Below, piece by piece: positions 22,601 to 34,780 of a stretch of 64,000 nt of DNA. The translations under genes and the position numbers were made by a program. This DNA comes from Ochotona curzoniae (taxonomy: Eukaryota > Chordata > Mammalia > Lagomorpha > Ochotonidae): assembly GCF_017591425.1 (NCBI RefSeq), contig NW_024466512.1:17983001-18047000 (forward strand), given 5' to 3'. Position 1 is the stretch's first letter, and each line of letters begins with the position of its first letter. The notes below the pieces were generated by a model. That model had not been told where the DNA came from, did not search any database, and saw only the letters and a list, made by a program, of their open reading frames with translations.

Positions 22601-24030
22601 TATGTGTCACTAAAGAAATGAAAAAAATTAAATTCATATCTTTTAAAATTTAAATTAAAATCTTCAGTGATAAAGTTAAAATATAACAATGTCCATATTG
22701 TCATGGCACTAAATATTCTATAAGAAATATCTGTGCAATATTGATGCTGTGTTCAAATGACAGATTTTTTTTTCATTTTCCAAGTTCACAAACGTCGAAA
22801 TTTTAAATAGCTATTCTAATTGGCATCCTGACTGTATTTTATCCAGGATCAGAACAGTAAAAATAAGCAGCTATAGTCAGTTAGGCTAATGTACAAATCA
22901 TGGCAAGCATATGTTTAATTTCATTAACCCTGGCACCATGGATCTTGTTAAATTCTCTGAAAAAGGGTCTGAAAACCCTAAATTCACAGCATCAACTTCA
23001 AATGTACATCAACCACTACAAGCATGCAAATATTAGACTATCTGCATGCTATACACATAGGGACTTAGATTCATTAAACATGCCCAATTACATAAATTTC
23101 AGTATCTATGAGGAATCATGCTAATTATGTCGCATGAAATAAGGGCCACAGGTTCAGAATTCAAAATCACCACTTTGACAAGGACAAGAATTACTTTATC
23201 AGATGCATGTGCAAGTACAACTTGAGATTTCACTCATGAGCTGCCTTGCAATCTACAGCCCAGAGGACCCTCCTGACTTGCAATAGGCTAGAAAACACGA
23301 TACTTAGCTATGAGAGAAAATTAGACTTCATTGTTAGAAATTAGCCACTGGAAAATGACACTGATAACATTCTTCTTCAAACACCACAGTATTTTTTCCA
23401 GGACAATAATTTGAATTAAAAATTCGTAATTTCTGTTCCTAGAAGTCAACCATTGAAAATCTATGAAGAAATTTGCAATTTTGTTTTGTTTTAAATAGGG
23501 AAAAAAGGAACAGAAGTTAAAGTATTTTATTGCACATTGAGTTTTATTTGCGATGAATCAAAATTTGCAGTTTATTTGATTATAGAAGATTTCTTTATCA
23601 GCAGGTGGATATGTTTGTAGCAAACAGATATTCACATCTACCTTGGTCTTTATTTGTGTAGTGTAGACATGACGTGGGACGGTTCCTTTCCTGGTGAGAT
23701 GTCTCGCTGCCCCTCCAGACATCCCGTGTGCACTGTACTGCTGATGTCTTAAGTTGATGCTACACAAAGAATTCATGACATGTTTACTCTCAGAGAATTG
23801 TAGTATAGGAACATAAACATAGCAGGGCTCTCCAAGCTTTTCTACATGACTCCACTGAAGGTAGGAAGTAGAAGACTACATGGGTAGCCACTGTTTTGAT
23901 TGACACATTTTAACTGTGAATCAGTAACAAAGGACATGAGGGTAGCTACTGCTCTATCTAGTCTGGAATTTGGGCTTTGTCCTAATATGTGCCCGATGGA
24001 GTAATTTCTGCCAGTTTTCCCTTTTAAGAA
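22601..24030. other. Unassigned, repeat-poor
   Basis: No transposon is recognised. The 22890-23330 part is balanced in composition, with homeodomain-like words (CATGCTAATTATGTCGCATG near 23117), and might be conserved. A 72-codon minus frame (23558-23776) has no known motif. Confidence 0.4.
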
Positions 24031-24125
24031 GTAAACTCTTTTCTTTTCTTTCCTTTTCTTTCCTTTCCTTCCCTTTCCTTTTGTTTTCTTTTTTCTTTTC
24101 TTTTTCTCTCTCTCTCCCCCCCACC
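24031..24125. repeat. (TTTCC)n-like polypyrimidine tract
   Basis: About 95 bp almost entirely T and C, with TTTCCTTTTCTTTCC units grading into (TC)n and C-runs. On the minus strand it encodes meaningless Lys/Arg/Glu-rich frames. Confidence 0.9.
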
Positions 24126-25739
24126 CCCGAGGTAATTGCAGTTTGTTAAGCTGCTGAACTTTCTTGGTAACCTGCATCTTTCTTTGGCTCTTGGTATGTA
24201 TTGTCTTACTGAGAATTTTGGCAATTTCTTCTAAAGGTCTCTTGAAGTCTCGAGGACCTAATCAATCCAGAACACACAATCAATGATCAAGTCAAGAGCA
24301 ATGACACGGACCACTCAGTGGCATCATCAGCAAATTTAAGGTAAGTTGATGCCTCATCCTTGACCTAAGTCATTGCACCAACCCATCTGCCTTCATATCA
24401 TTGAGGCTATTCCAAAGGAATTGTCATGTTCTTCATTAAAAGGGACACTATAAAACTGTATACCCACAGATCCATCCAAATCTTATGATTTAATCAGGAG
24501 ACACAAATATCTTACCTACATATATTTTCATTAAGTTAATATGGAAATTATTGTAGTTGTGGGCAAAAACAAGCATGGTACTTATTTGTGAATGCAATTG
24601 TTATAGCAACTGAATTAGTCTGGAGAATGTACTATATAAATACTTTGTACTACATTACTTTTCTGCAAACCATCTGTAATTTTGGATAGAGAGCACAGGA
24701 CTGGGCCAAACTTATCTCCATATTTCCATGTCTACAATGAGGGCTGAAGATAATATTGAGTTGAGTAAAACAAATGACATCTCATTTATTTTCTCATATT
24801 TGCTGAATATAATACCTAAAATAAGAAGGGGCACTTTTAGGAAGGCATGTTACTGAAGAAATAGGAATAGAAATAGGAAAATGTAATGAAAAAGTGATGA
24901 AAAAGGAAGTTGTGCTGTATCGTATTCCAAGGCAAAGTTTTATTTCTCAGGAAAGTGGAACTAGAGGTGAACTAGAAGAGTTTTTGCTTCAAACGTAGAG
25001 CCATCATGCATTCTCGATCTGTTAGAAAAGATTATGAATTTTAGAAAAATACGAAAACAGAATAATATAAATTTAACATCTTCTGGATTTGTGTGGTAGA
25101 CAAATATAAATTAGATTTGCGAGATTGCAAAAAATTAATTGCTTCTCTATAAATATTTGAAATTACATTGGACAAGATAAGATTTTTTAAATTAGTAAGA
25201 GAATGTCTTTATATAGTAGATCTAATGTATTGTAATCATTAATCCTGCTTTCACATCATGGTATGAAAATGAAGTTTTCGGCCTTAATCAGGCCACTAGT
25301 TTTACTTTTTGATGTATGTGAGAACTAGGCTCTTGTACACTAATGCTTGAATATTTTGAGGTCATTTTCAATTTGTTGTGCAAGGTAACATCTTTGCTGA
25401 TGGTTTGGATTTGACCTTCTTGTCCAAGCTACATTTGAGAGACTAATCCTAAGGAAAAATATGTGTACACACTCCTGAGAGGATGGTCACTTGTAATGTG
25501 AACTTATGAAATTCACGAACATAAGGACTCTACAAGTCATAAAATCTTTATAGGATGAAAGTGGATTTACAAGTTTTTTTTCCAAAATAAACATTTTAAA
25601 ATTTCATTTTCCTAACACTTGTTTTTAGAAATCATTCTTTGTGCATAGATAGATGACACTACATTTACTGTGGTTTGAGGAACATTTTTACTGTATAGGG
25701 GTGTGACTTTTTCCTGGGCCAGCAGTATGTGTTGTAATA
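24126..25739. other. Unassigned AT-rich sequence
   Basis: 1.6 kb with no repeat that I can name and no coding frame above 60 codons. Confidence 0.45.
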
Positions 25740-27286
25740 CTCTTTTTAAATTTTAATTAATTTATTATTTTATGATATCATTCCATAGACTGAGATTTCT
25801 CTACCCTCTGCCGCAAACCTTCTCCTTCCACTGAATTTCCCTTTTATTATTACAATGTAAAGTCTCCATTAACCGTCTATCATTCTGCTATTTAATTCTA
25901 TTAAGACATTGTTGGTATGGATAATGGCTGAGTCCAGCATCCTATTGTGAAGATGTATTTAACAGTTTCATTAGGAATCCATGTTTCATTTGAAAGTAGA
26001 GATGAATACTGCATTGTATCTTCACATCTGGATATGATAGTCTCTATCACACAGTTACTATACATCCTGTATAACAGTAGCATCATTTGGTTTCAAGGGT
26101 TTTAATTTTCTTTTTGTTTTCAGCAATAGATTAATCATTCGGTAGCAGGTTATTTAACTTCATGTTGTTGTAAATTTTCTGTTCATCCAGTTGCCAATTG
26201 TATTTTAAGGTTTTTCATTTATAAAGATGTATAGTAACTGTGTTGCTTTTGAAGGACTGAAAATGAAAATAATATCAAAACCTATGAGATGTAGCAAAAA
26301 TAATATTGAAAGGGCTATAGATCTTTTATTTTGCATGAAGTTTGCTTGCTTCAGAGAATGCAGATGGTATTTTTACTTTGGGGATTAACTTATTTCACCT
26401 AGCAAAAAGATTTCTAGTTGTTACAATTTGGTTGCAAATGGTATAATTTCGGTTTTTTTAGTGGCTGAGTAATATTCCATGGAGTAGATGTACCACAGTT
26501 TCTTTATGCACTCCTCTTTGGATGAGCATCTGGGTTGCTTCCATGTCTCTGTTATTGTAGGTTGTGTTGCTGTAAGTATAGGATTACAGATACTTTTCTC
26601 ATGTGCAATTTTCATTTCCTTTGGATATATTCCCAGAAGTGGGAAAGCTGGGTCATACAACAGATCAATTTTCTATTCTCTTAGCACTCTTCATAGTTCT
26701 TCATAGCACTTCCCTTTGGTTGTACTAGCCTACATTCTCACCAACAATGTACTAAGGTGCTGTTCTCCCAATATCCACACCAGCTGGCATTGTTAGAATT
26801 CTGAAGGTAGGCCAGTCTCACTGGAGTTAGGTGGAACTTTAGTCTAGTCTTCGCTTGCATCTTCCTGACAGCTAGGGAGCCTGAGCATTGTTTCATGTGT
26901 GTATTAGCGATTTGAATGTGTTCTTTTGAAAATTTTCTGTTCGTTTCCTTCACCCATTTCTACGCAGGGCGTTGGTTTTGCGGTTGTTGTGTTTCTGCAG
27001 CTGTGTATAAATCCTGGATATTAGCCCTTGTAGGTTATGTGGTGTGCACAGATTTTCCCCCATTCTGTTCGCTGCTTCTTCACTTTGCTGATCATTTCCT
27101 TTGCTGTGCAGAAGCTTTTTAGTTTGATGTAGTCTCGTTTGTTTAGTTTGGTTTTGACTTCCTGTCCTTTTGTGTGTATTTCAAGTATTCTTTGCCCATT
27201 CCTCTATCTTGGAGAGTACTTACTATATTTCCTTCTAATAGTTTGATGGTTTCTGGGACAGATTTAGTTCTTTGATCCATTTACAG
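25740..27286 (-). mobile_element. L1, long 3' part with ORF2 C-terminal remnants
   Basis: The largest single L1 piece. 25740-26100 is 3'UTR. From about 26370 the complement encodes the ORF2 C-terminal region. Minus frames at 26421-26660 (WYIYSMEYYSATKKTEI) and 26738-26953 (HLTPVRLAYLQNSNN; NSTLVHCW) match the conserved end of mammalian L1 ORF2p, but in separate frames because of indels. The 27060-27286 part is further upstream ORF2. It cannot make functional protein. Confidence 0.92.
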
Positions 27287-28065
27287 GTTTTTTTTTTTTT
27301 GCCATGTTGAGCGGTGACAGAGAGCTTCATCTCATATTTAGCTAGTCATTAGAGAGATAAACACCACAGTCTATACCATTCTGTATTACAAACCACAGTG
27401 TTGAATTTATTAGGTGTGTTAAACACTTCTATTTACAATATTTTCAACTTAAAATGGATTTATCAGGAAATAATCCCCTTTTATATCAAGGACCATCTAC
27501 ATCCTTATATGCACATGTGTGATATGAAATGTAAGGAAATAAATATATATTTACATAAGATATATATTATGTTATTTATGTTTATATATGTATATTTATG
27601 TTTATACATATATGTATATTATGTTATTTATGTTTTCACGAGTCATTCCTGTAGAGTTTCATTCTTACTCCAACTCCCTTTTTGCATTTAGCCTGTAGGG
27701 TTATCTTTCTGGTGATAATTTGCATTGTCAAACATGCAGCTTCTCTAGCACCTGCTGGGATCTCATTATTCAGCACAGGTTAGGAGCCCCAAAGTCCTGA
27801 AGAGGTTCCCACCTGCTCAGTGCCAGTCACACCCAGCTTCCTTCCACTAATGTGGTGGCCTCCATGCCTTGATCTGCCTTGGGTTGTGTCAGTCCATGCA
27901 GTGCATTAATAGTCCTCACAGGTCTTCAGGGGTTCCCCACGACTCTATACAATTAACTCATCAAAATTCATCATAAGCAGTTCATACAGGTGCTACTGGA
28001 GCATCGCTCTATGCATTGCAACAGCAAACCTCTTATTTTATGATCTTCATAAAATAAACTCCTTG
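27287..28065. other. Unassigned; AT-rich microsatellite inside
   Basis: A poly-T of 13 at about 27289-27301 follows the L1. A degenerate TATATGTTTATA repeat lies at about 27541-27635. The 27690-28060 part is GC-richer (CCTGCTGGGATCTCATTATT) and reads like part of an unknown repeat, but I could not place it. Confidence 0.4.
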
Positions 28066-28428
28066 CCTCAGTCCATTTGGACTGCTATTACTAAATATCA
28101 GAGTAAATGGTTTAGAAATAGAATTTTCTTTATCACAGGCCAGGAAGTTTAAAATTCCAAGATAAAGGCAATGCCAAACTCAGTGTCTGGTAAGGGCTTG
28201 CTTACTCATAGATTGCCATCTTCTTGAGGCAATCTCCTTTAGCAGAAATGGTAGTAAATCTTTCAGATAACTGTTTAATAAAGCTACTGATCTTATTCTT
28301 GAGGTCCCAGCTCTCATGACATTTTTATCTTGTGAAGGTCTCATCTCCTAATCTCCTCATATTGGAGGAAATGGTTCTTCAGCATACAAATTTGTGAGGG
28401 ACACACTCATTAAGGCCATACCACTGAT
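28066..28428 (-). mobile_element. MLT1-type MaLR LTR
   Basis: The complement of a near full-length MLT1 LTR, in order: CAGTCCATTTGGACTGCTAT, AAAATTCCAAGATAAAGGCA, CAGTGTCTGGTAAGGGCTTG, GATTGCCATCTTCTTG and GAGGGACACACTCATTAAGG. It is a solo LTR of this ancient family with no internal sequence. Confidence 0.85.
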
Positions 28429-28954
28429 TTTTGTGTGTGTGTGTGCTTTATTTAAAATTAGAAATATAATTTAATGTAGAAATTCCATATGTTCTTGTAT
28501 GCAACCCAAAATTTAAAGTGTGGTCATGGAAATACATTTATAAACTCATTATTATGACACTCTTATTCCCAGTTAAGTGTCCCTCTTTGCTTATGGGAGG
28601 TAAGTTCAAGACCATTAGTGTGCACCTGAAGGCATGCGTAGTCCCTTTTAACATTGCTCCTACATTCTGACCCTTCTTAATACATTGTAACTGGAAATAC
28701 AAAGCATATAGTATCAATGTATTTCCTATATAAACTTACAAATGTATTTATGTTATAAAATAGGGATACTAACACATTGGGAATACTGACCTTTAAAATA
28801 GAACAACTTATGATATATCACAGGAAGAGTTATTTATTGCATACATTTCTATTTGTGTAATTTTCCATATACTACTTTCTGACCTTGAATGATGTAAACC
28901 ATGGGAAATGAAACAATAAAGGCAGTTGATGGGGAACTAGTGTACCTAAAAAGT
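28429..28954. other. Short GT repeat and unassigned DNA
   Basis: (GT)7 at about 28432-28445, then AT-rich sequence with no recognised element. Confidence 0.5.
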
Positions 28955-29023
28955 GTAAATAATTCTCTTTCTTTCACCTTCTTTCTGTAACTCTGTCTTT
29001 AAAGTAAAATAAATCTTAAAAAA
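28955..29023 (+). mobile_element. CSINE 3' tail fragment
   Basis: TCTTTCTTTCACCTTCTTTC, TGTAACTCTGTCTTTAAAG and AATAAATCTTAAAAAAAAAA are the 3' end of a SINE whose body is missing. Another SINE follows at once, a common pattern because A-rich tails are preferred targets. Confidence 0.65.
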
Positions 29024-29027
29024 AAAA

Positions 29028-29342
29028 GTAGGCGTTTGGGGCAGCGTGCAGGCTACTGCTCAGCCTGTAGTGTTGGCGTACTGTATGGCTCTCGGTTTGA
29101 GTCCCAGTTGCTCCACTTCTAATCTGGCTCTTTACTTATGCATGGGAAAGCAGTGGAGGATGGCCCAAGGCCTTTGACCTGCACCATTTGGAAGACTCAG
29201 AGGATACTCCTTACTCCCAGCTTGACATCATCTCATGTCTGGCCATTGTAACCAGCAGGTGGAAGCGCCTTCTCTCTTTCTCACTCTATTTCTCCATGTC
29301 TTTTTAAAACTCTTTTAAGCAAAGTAAATAAATCTTTTTTAG
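29028..29342 (+). mobile_element. CSINE
   Basis: A plus copy inserted after the tail of the preceding fragment. It shows GTTTGGGGCAGCGTGCAGGC, GGTTTGAGTCCCAGTTGCTC (B box kept as GGTTTGAGTCC), GGGAAAGCAGTGGAGGATGG and the end AGTAAATAAATCTTTTTT. Confidence 0.85.
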
Positions 29343-29760
29343 AAAGTGGAAGCAGCTCAATTGTTTTTGGATAGGCAAAGCTGTAAGCAAAATGCCATAC
29401 AACAAGTGGCATATTATTCTGCTTGATAAATCAAGGAAATTTTGACATATATTATTATATGGGTGAATTTTGAAGACACTATACTGTGTAAAATAAGCCA
29501 GACACAAAATCACAAATATCTGGAGCAGTCAAATTCATAGACCCAGAAAATAGAAGGTTGATTTCCAGAAACTGAGTGAAAAAGGCAAAGGAAATTAATG
29601 TCTAGCGTATATAGATTTTGAGTTCTGTAAGATTAGATAAGCTGTAAAATAGTGTGAATCAATTCAACACTACTAAATCTGCTAAGGATAATTAGTGTGT
29701 CTATCAACTCAGACTTTTATCATTCCTTTGACTGAAAACCACCAAGAATGTCAATCTGTC
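29343..29760 (+). mobile_element. L1M 3' end, sense
   Basis: The end of ORF2 and the 3'UTR of an ancient L1M: GGGTGAATTTTGAAGACACT, TAAAATAAGCCAGACACAAA, GCAGTCAAATTCATAGACCC, then AGGATAATTAGTGTGTCTAT. It is one of the few sense L1s in the window. Confidence 0.82.
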
Positions 29761-29974
29761 TTATGTATCATTTGGTTTATAATGAATTTATAAGGATATG
29801 ATCCTTTTTTTTTTATTTCAAAGAGCATGTATATCTATATATGACCATCCATTCCAGCAACAGCATCTGCATGTTAAGAAATGTCTACATCCTGAATCAT
29901 GTGAGCTCCACCTGACTAGATCATATTTTAAAAACAGGTCAAAACTATTCATTTTCATAGATTAAGTACATCAA

Positions 29975-30185
29975 AATACAGGTGCATGGCTGCTGGGACC
30001 TACACACTTACCTCATCTTCTACTGCTTCTCCTGGCACATTAGAGAACTGCATGGGAAATAGAGAAGCCTGAACTGGAGTTGCTGTCCACAAAGAACATC
30101 ATGCCACAGAGGGTATCCCACTTTGGGATGCAACTATTAGTGAGTGGAGCACCTGTGACATGCCAGATTAGTGGGTTAACTTGTT
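29975..30185 (-). mobile_element. CSINE, 5' portion, old
   Basis: CTCATCTTCTACTGCTTCTC, GGCACATTAGAGAACTGCAT and GAACTGGAGTTGCTGTCC match the complement of the SINE's 5' half. The tail half is absent. Confidence 0.6.
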
Positions 30186-31430
30186 TTCTTCTCTGTTCAC
30201 ATGCAGTTAGTTAATCATTCTTTTCTTCTGTAACTTCTATTGTCTTCCCTTGAAAAAAACCTACTCATATCTTACCCTCTATGTCTCTTCAGTAAGAAAA
30301 GAATGCTAAGTTAGGTAGCATAGTTTCCATTCAACAAGGAAAAGACCTAGTCATTTTTTTCCTTTACTTGCCTCTCTAAAAGGCACCCAGCCCCTAGAGA
30401 GTCCCAGTAATCTAATAATATTGTCTTAGGTGAGAGCTCTGTTTTCATCTGTATTGCTCCTGAGATAAACATGATCTTAGTCCAAGCATGTGTTGATTTG
30501 GTATTTCATATTGTAAGGTATAACTATTAGGTTTCAATATTCCAAAACAGATTCTTAAGCCTGATGGGTCTATTTCAATAGGGTGCTTAAGCCAATCTTT
30601 CTTAAAAAATGAAATGAAATTTCAAAACAGGAAGCTGACTGGACTGTTCTAGACCAGTGTATAAATATGTTCCTTTGGTATTTGAAACCTTAATCAGGGA
30701 TTCAAAGCTATTATTTATTCAATTCAGTTTTCCACTAGTGTGTATGTGTGTGTGTGCATGTTAATAGGTGTTTACAGTACAAAGCAAGAGCAAGATTCTT
30801 TAAAGACCAACATTACTTAAAATCCTTGATAAAAGAATAACTACTACCACAGATAACCAACCAAACTGCAATTTAAAAAGTCATGTATCTAATTTACAGG
30901 ACCAATGCTTATCTGACTTAATCTAATGTGGAAACAACAGGTTTTAAAATTTTAAAAGATCATGGAATTTTCAAAAATTGAAGAACTATAATTAAAATTT
31001 CCCTGTAGTGAATCAGATCAAGATAAACTAGAGATTTATATATGGGCTTTTCTACTTGAATCTGTCCCTTGCCCTTTTGCAATGATGCTTAACAGATGTT
31101 TTGGTTGAAGTTTATCTTAATTCTTATGTGTATCTTTTAAAAATGTTAAAAGTCATTGACAAATACATGAATAAAGACTCATACATACTGTGAATCCGAA
31201 TTATCATTATAGAAGTGGTGCAGAGTTGTTCTGTTAGAATATCAAGTGTGAAAAAATGTCTTAAAATGAAATCATTTGTGAACCAATGGTTTTGGAAATA
31301 GTGAATTTTTAAATGAGAGCTATTAAAGGGATTTTGATTGGAGACTAATGGAGTTGGGATCATAAATCCCACATGATAATCATCCAATTCTTGGAGAATT
31401 CTATGTTTCCTTTTGTAGGAGAGCACTGCA
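30186..31430. other. Unassigned AT-rich sequence
   Basis: Contains a GTGTATGTGTGTGTGTGC patch near 30740. A 118-codon minus frame (31124-31480) runs into L1 at its N-terminal side and has no recognised domain. Confidence 0.4.
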
Positions 31431-31620
31431 AGAAGCCAATTTCCCCAACACTTTTTAATAAAATGACTGTTGTTTTGCAATTCCTGCTTTTAGCACTTTG
31501 TTTAAAGGTCTGTTGACAACAGATGCACAAATTTACTTCTAGGGTCTCTATCCTATTTCAGTGGTCTATGGATATGTTTTTATAATACTATATTCAAAAT
31601 CTAGTAATATAAATTATTGT
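31431..31620 (-). mobile_element. Old L1 fragment, antisense
   Basis: CAATTTCCCCAACACTTTTT, GCACTTTGTTTAAAGGTCTG and TTTCAGTGGTCTATGGATAT follow the complement of the central ORF2 region in the expected order. Confidence 0.65.
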
Positions 31621-31764
31621 TTCTAAGTGAATAAGCAAAAAGTATTTAATAGAATTAAACAGGCATGATATACTTTCTCATTACTTACAGTAGGAAATTG
31701 TCTCAATTTCAAAGGAATTTGAAGTAAAATCATCAGATAACATGATTCCTTTTCTGTCTTATAC

Positions 31765-31905
31765 AATATATACACATATACACACGTGTATGTGCATATA
31801 TGTACATACACACATATGTGTATATATCCCATATATACGTGTGTATACATATATGTGTGGAGCAACATGTATATGATGTAAATCAATCTATACACACATA
31901 CATAT
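31765..31905. repeat. Mixed (CA/TA)n AT-rich microsatellite
   Basis: Alternating purine-pyrimidine sequence (ATATACACATATACACACGT and similar) over about 140 bp, with partial self-complementarity. Confidence 0.85.
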
Positions 31906-32010
31906 GTATTTACTAGGTACAATGTGATGTTTTGATCCAGTCAGGGAATGATCTGCTGAGGATAATTAATGTGTCTATGAACACAGACTGTCATCATTCC
32001 TTTGATTATT
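31906..32010 (+). mobile_element. L1M 3'UTR scrap
   Basis: GATCCAGTCAGGGAATGATC and AGGATAATTAATGTGTCTAT correspond to a widespread L1M 3'UTR motif. The same motif occurs near 29685, with about 80% identity over roughly 55 bp by eye. Confidence 0.55.
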
Positions 32011-32419
32011 TTATGATTGCATAGAGTATTGTCTCCTGAATTTGGGAAAGAGGAGGATATTTTTTTCAGCACAGTTTTATATTGTTTGATCTTACCTTTA
32101 ACTTCTTCAATTTAGCATATACCTTTGGAAATTCATCTATGATGTTGAATTTGTCAGTAGTTCATTGATTTTATTATCAATTACTAATCCATTATGGGGT
32201 ATGCCATGATTGGATTAAGAATTTATTTGTTGATTAAAAATTATAATGTCTCTATTTTATGGTTATTAAGATAGATAATAACTAGAATTTTTCAAACAGG
32301 GTTTATATGAGCTTGTTTATTTTCTGTTGCATAAAAATCTAAGGTTTCTTAGGGTCTTGAATTTACAAGACAGCATAATGTATAACTTCATAGGAAACTG
32401 ATACAATTCTTTTTCAAAA
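32011..32419. other. Unassigned AT-rich sequence
   Basis: Possibly decayed L1 (TTACTAATCCATTATGGGGT), but I cannot support a placement. Confidence 0.35.
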
Positions 32420-33330
32420 TAGCTATATTATTTTTATCTGACACATTTTTTCCTTTCTAAATAAACAGTCTGGTACATTTTCCATTAAGCAGTACTTTAA
32501 TGGCATCTTAAAAAAAAATGTAATTTTCTTTGAGTTGAAAGTATTTTCTTATTTCTTTTGAGAATTTCAACTTAAAAGCCTCATGGATTACTCAAAACTT
32601 TTGCTGGACTAATTAGAAGCGTGTTTAATTTCTAAGTGCTTGGAGATTAATCTGATATATTTCTGTTATTGATTTGCATCTTAGTACAATTATTGTCAGG
32701 GAATATCTTTCAAATGTTTAGTACTGGTAAGATTTGTTTTATGAGGCAGGATGTGGTTATTGTTTTGAACCTTGTATATATATTCTTGAAAATAATAATT
32801 GTTTTGCTATTTGAGGTTTAAAGTTTAATAAATATCAGTAGAACCTACTGAGTGGGTTTTATTATATATCTATATCTATATGTATATCTATAGCTATATC
32901 TATATATATCTGTATCTATATCTGTATCTGTACTATATCTGTATCTATATATCTGTATCTGTATCTATATCTGTATCTGTACTATATCTATATCTAGTGG
33001 TAGTGTTATTCAATTCTTCCATGTGCTTACTGATTTCCCACTACTTGTGTCTATGACTGACAAAGAAATCTTGAAATGTAATTGTGGCTTTTTCTGTATC
33101 TTGTTGAATTCCTTCAAACTTTGCTTCATGTTCTGGATTGTTTTTGTATTTGGAAATATTTAAGTGGCTAGTGTTTTTTTGAATATTGAAAGTTTGAGCG
33201 TTTTAGAACAGTTCCATTTATTTTAGGTTTCTGTTTGCTTCAAGGTTTATTTCAATGTTAATGTATAAAAGCTTTCCATTTTACAGCATTTTTGCATGAT
33301 AAATGGTTTTCCAACAATTTTAATTAGTTC
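32420..33330 (-). mobile_element. Old L1 remnant split by a microsatellite
   Basis: TTAGTACAATTATTGTCAGG, GTTCTGGATTGTTTTTGTAT and TTGAATTCCTTCAAACTTTG read like the complement of the 5' half of ORF2. A (TATATC)n array lies inside it. The copy is ancient and edges are approximate. Confidence 0.5.
32855..32998. repeat. (TATATC/TGTATC)n microsatellite
   Basis: A hexanucleotide-like array of CTATATCTGTATCTG units. A subunit ending GTATCTGTACTATATCT occurs twice, about 55 bp apart, showing internal duplication. Confidence 0.92.
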
Positions 33331-33399
33331 TATCATTGTATTCAGCATGTATTTCTTTTAAAAGCACATGGCTGTGTCCATCCTTTATTTCTCTTTTCT

Positions 33400-33645
33400 C
33401 AATCTCTGCCTTGAATGTTAAAATCTTTGTTTATTGTTGAGAGGTATCTTATATCTTTTGAGCTAGGAATTCAACCCATGTATCCCAAGTGGGGGTCAGG
33501 AGTTGGGATACATGAGCCATCACTATCATCTCTAAAGATTCTCACGAGCAGGAAGCAGGAGACAGCAGGCAGAGCTGAATGTCAACCCAGGAAAATTGGT
33601 GTATTTATATAATTTAAGTCCATTAGTGCACGCATCACTTCAGTG
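33400..33645 (-). mobile_element. CSINE, old subfamily
   Basis: GAATTCAACCCATGTATCCC, AAGTGGGGGTCAGGAGTTGG, TGAGCCATCACTATCATCTC and GAGCAGGAAGCAGGAGACAG follow the complement of an early CSINE. Confidence 0.65.
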
Positions 33646-34040
33646 GTTTGTATTCCTGAGTTTCTCCCTTTCTAAGATCTCCTAGAGTCTTCCATGATAT
33701 TACTATTTCTTGTTCTCAGACCAGAAAGCTGGGGCCTTAGTTCCTCAATCCATGTGCTTTGCATGATTGTGTGCCATCATTGGGAGCAGCACTGATCAGA
33801 GTTACAGAAACCTGAACTCTCTGTTCAATGAGTGGATAGAGAAATAGAAAAGATTGGGCTTTCCTACCATTTGGGAGCACAAATCATCCAATCTCTTCAG
33901 AATGCTTCCAAGGATACAAAAAAGGAGCCAAGAGCCCAGATGTTTATCACCAGGTGGTCTAGTGGTTTGCATTGTATCATTGTTTATTGTAGGTTTCTAA
34001 AAGCCCTTTCTTGATCACTGCATTAGAATAATTTCTTGGG
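33646..34040. other. Unassigned spacer
   Basis: No repeat or exon is recognised. A 60-codon frame at 33832-34014 has no motif. Confidence 0.45.
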
Positions 34041-34363
34041 TCCAAGCCTTGTAGCATATCAAATTAAGATGCTGCCTGCAATACTGGGTTCCCAGAAGGT
34101 CATGTTTAAGTCACAGCTGCTCTATTTCCAATCCAGTTCCTTCATAATGCACCTGGGAAAACAGTAGAGGGAAGGCCCAAGTGCTTGGATCCTTTAGCTA
34201 CATAGGAGACCTGGAAGAAGTTCCTGGCTTCTGCCTGGCCAAGTTGTGGCAGTTACAAACCATTTGGGGAGCAAATCAGCAGATAGAAGTTCTGTATCTC
34301 TCTCCCCTTCTCTCTCTTGTAACTCTACTTTGCAGATACATAAAACAAACTTTAAAAAAAAAT
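34041..34363 (+). mobile_element. CSINE, old
   Basis: TCAAATTAAGATGCTGCCTG, GGGAAAACAGTAGAGGGAAG, GGAGACCTGGAAGAAGTTCC and the tail ACAAACTTTAAAAAAAAA are in order. It is diverged but complete. Confidence 0.82.
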
Positions 34364-34780
34364 GATTCTCCTATTTCTTCAGCTTTTATTATTCCATCTT
34401 ATTCTTCTTAATGGTTTGTATTGTCTGACATTATATCATTTATTTCATAATTTGTAATCTATATATTTATGTGGATTCTTTATTCATATTATAGTTTATA
34501 CTTACTTGTTAAATTGCTCCTAGGAGAATTTATCTTTGTAACTATTGTATCTCTAATATGAAGAAGAGTGTGGTACTTACCTGCTCAAAAAAACTATTAA
34601 GTAAGTGAATGACATGTCTAAATCAAAGTGAAACTTACATAGCATTTTACAATTCTTTATATTTTATCAACTTATATTTCATAATTTCAAAAAGGGATTT
34701 TTTTAGTAATCTGGGTAGTTATCTCTGAATGGTTAATGCGTATGTGATATTTATGTTTTTTATTCTTCTTGAACACATTT
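34364..34780. other. Unassigned AT-rich spacer
   Basis: Nothing recognisable. Confidence 0.5.

Noticed and set aside
23842..24224. Lys/Arg/Glu-rich minus frames (111 and 66 codons)
   Set aside because: They are translations of a polypyrimidine tract.
26421..26953. Minus frames with clear similarity to L1 ORF2p
   Set aside because: They are not independent genes: two short pieces in different frames within a truncated L1, listed as part of that element.
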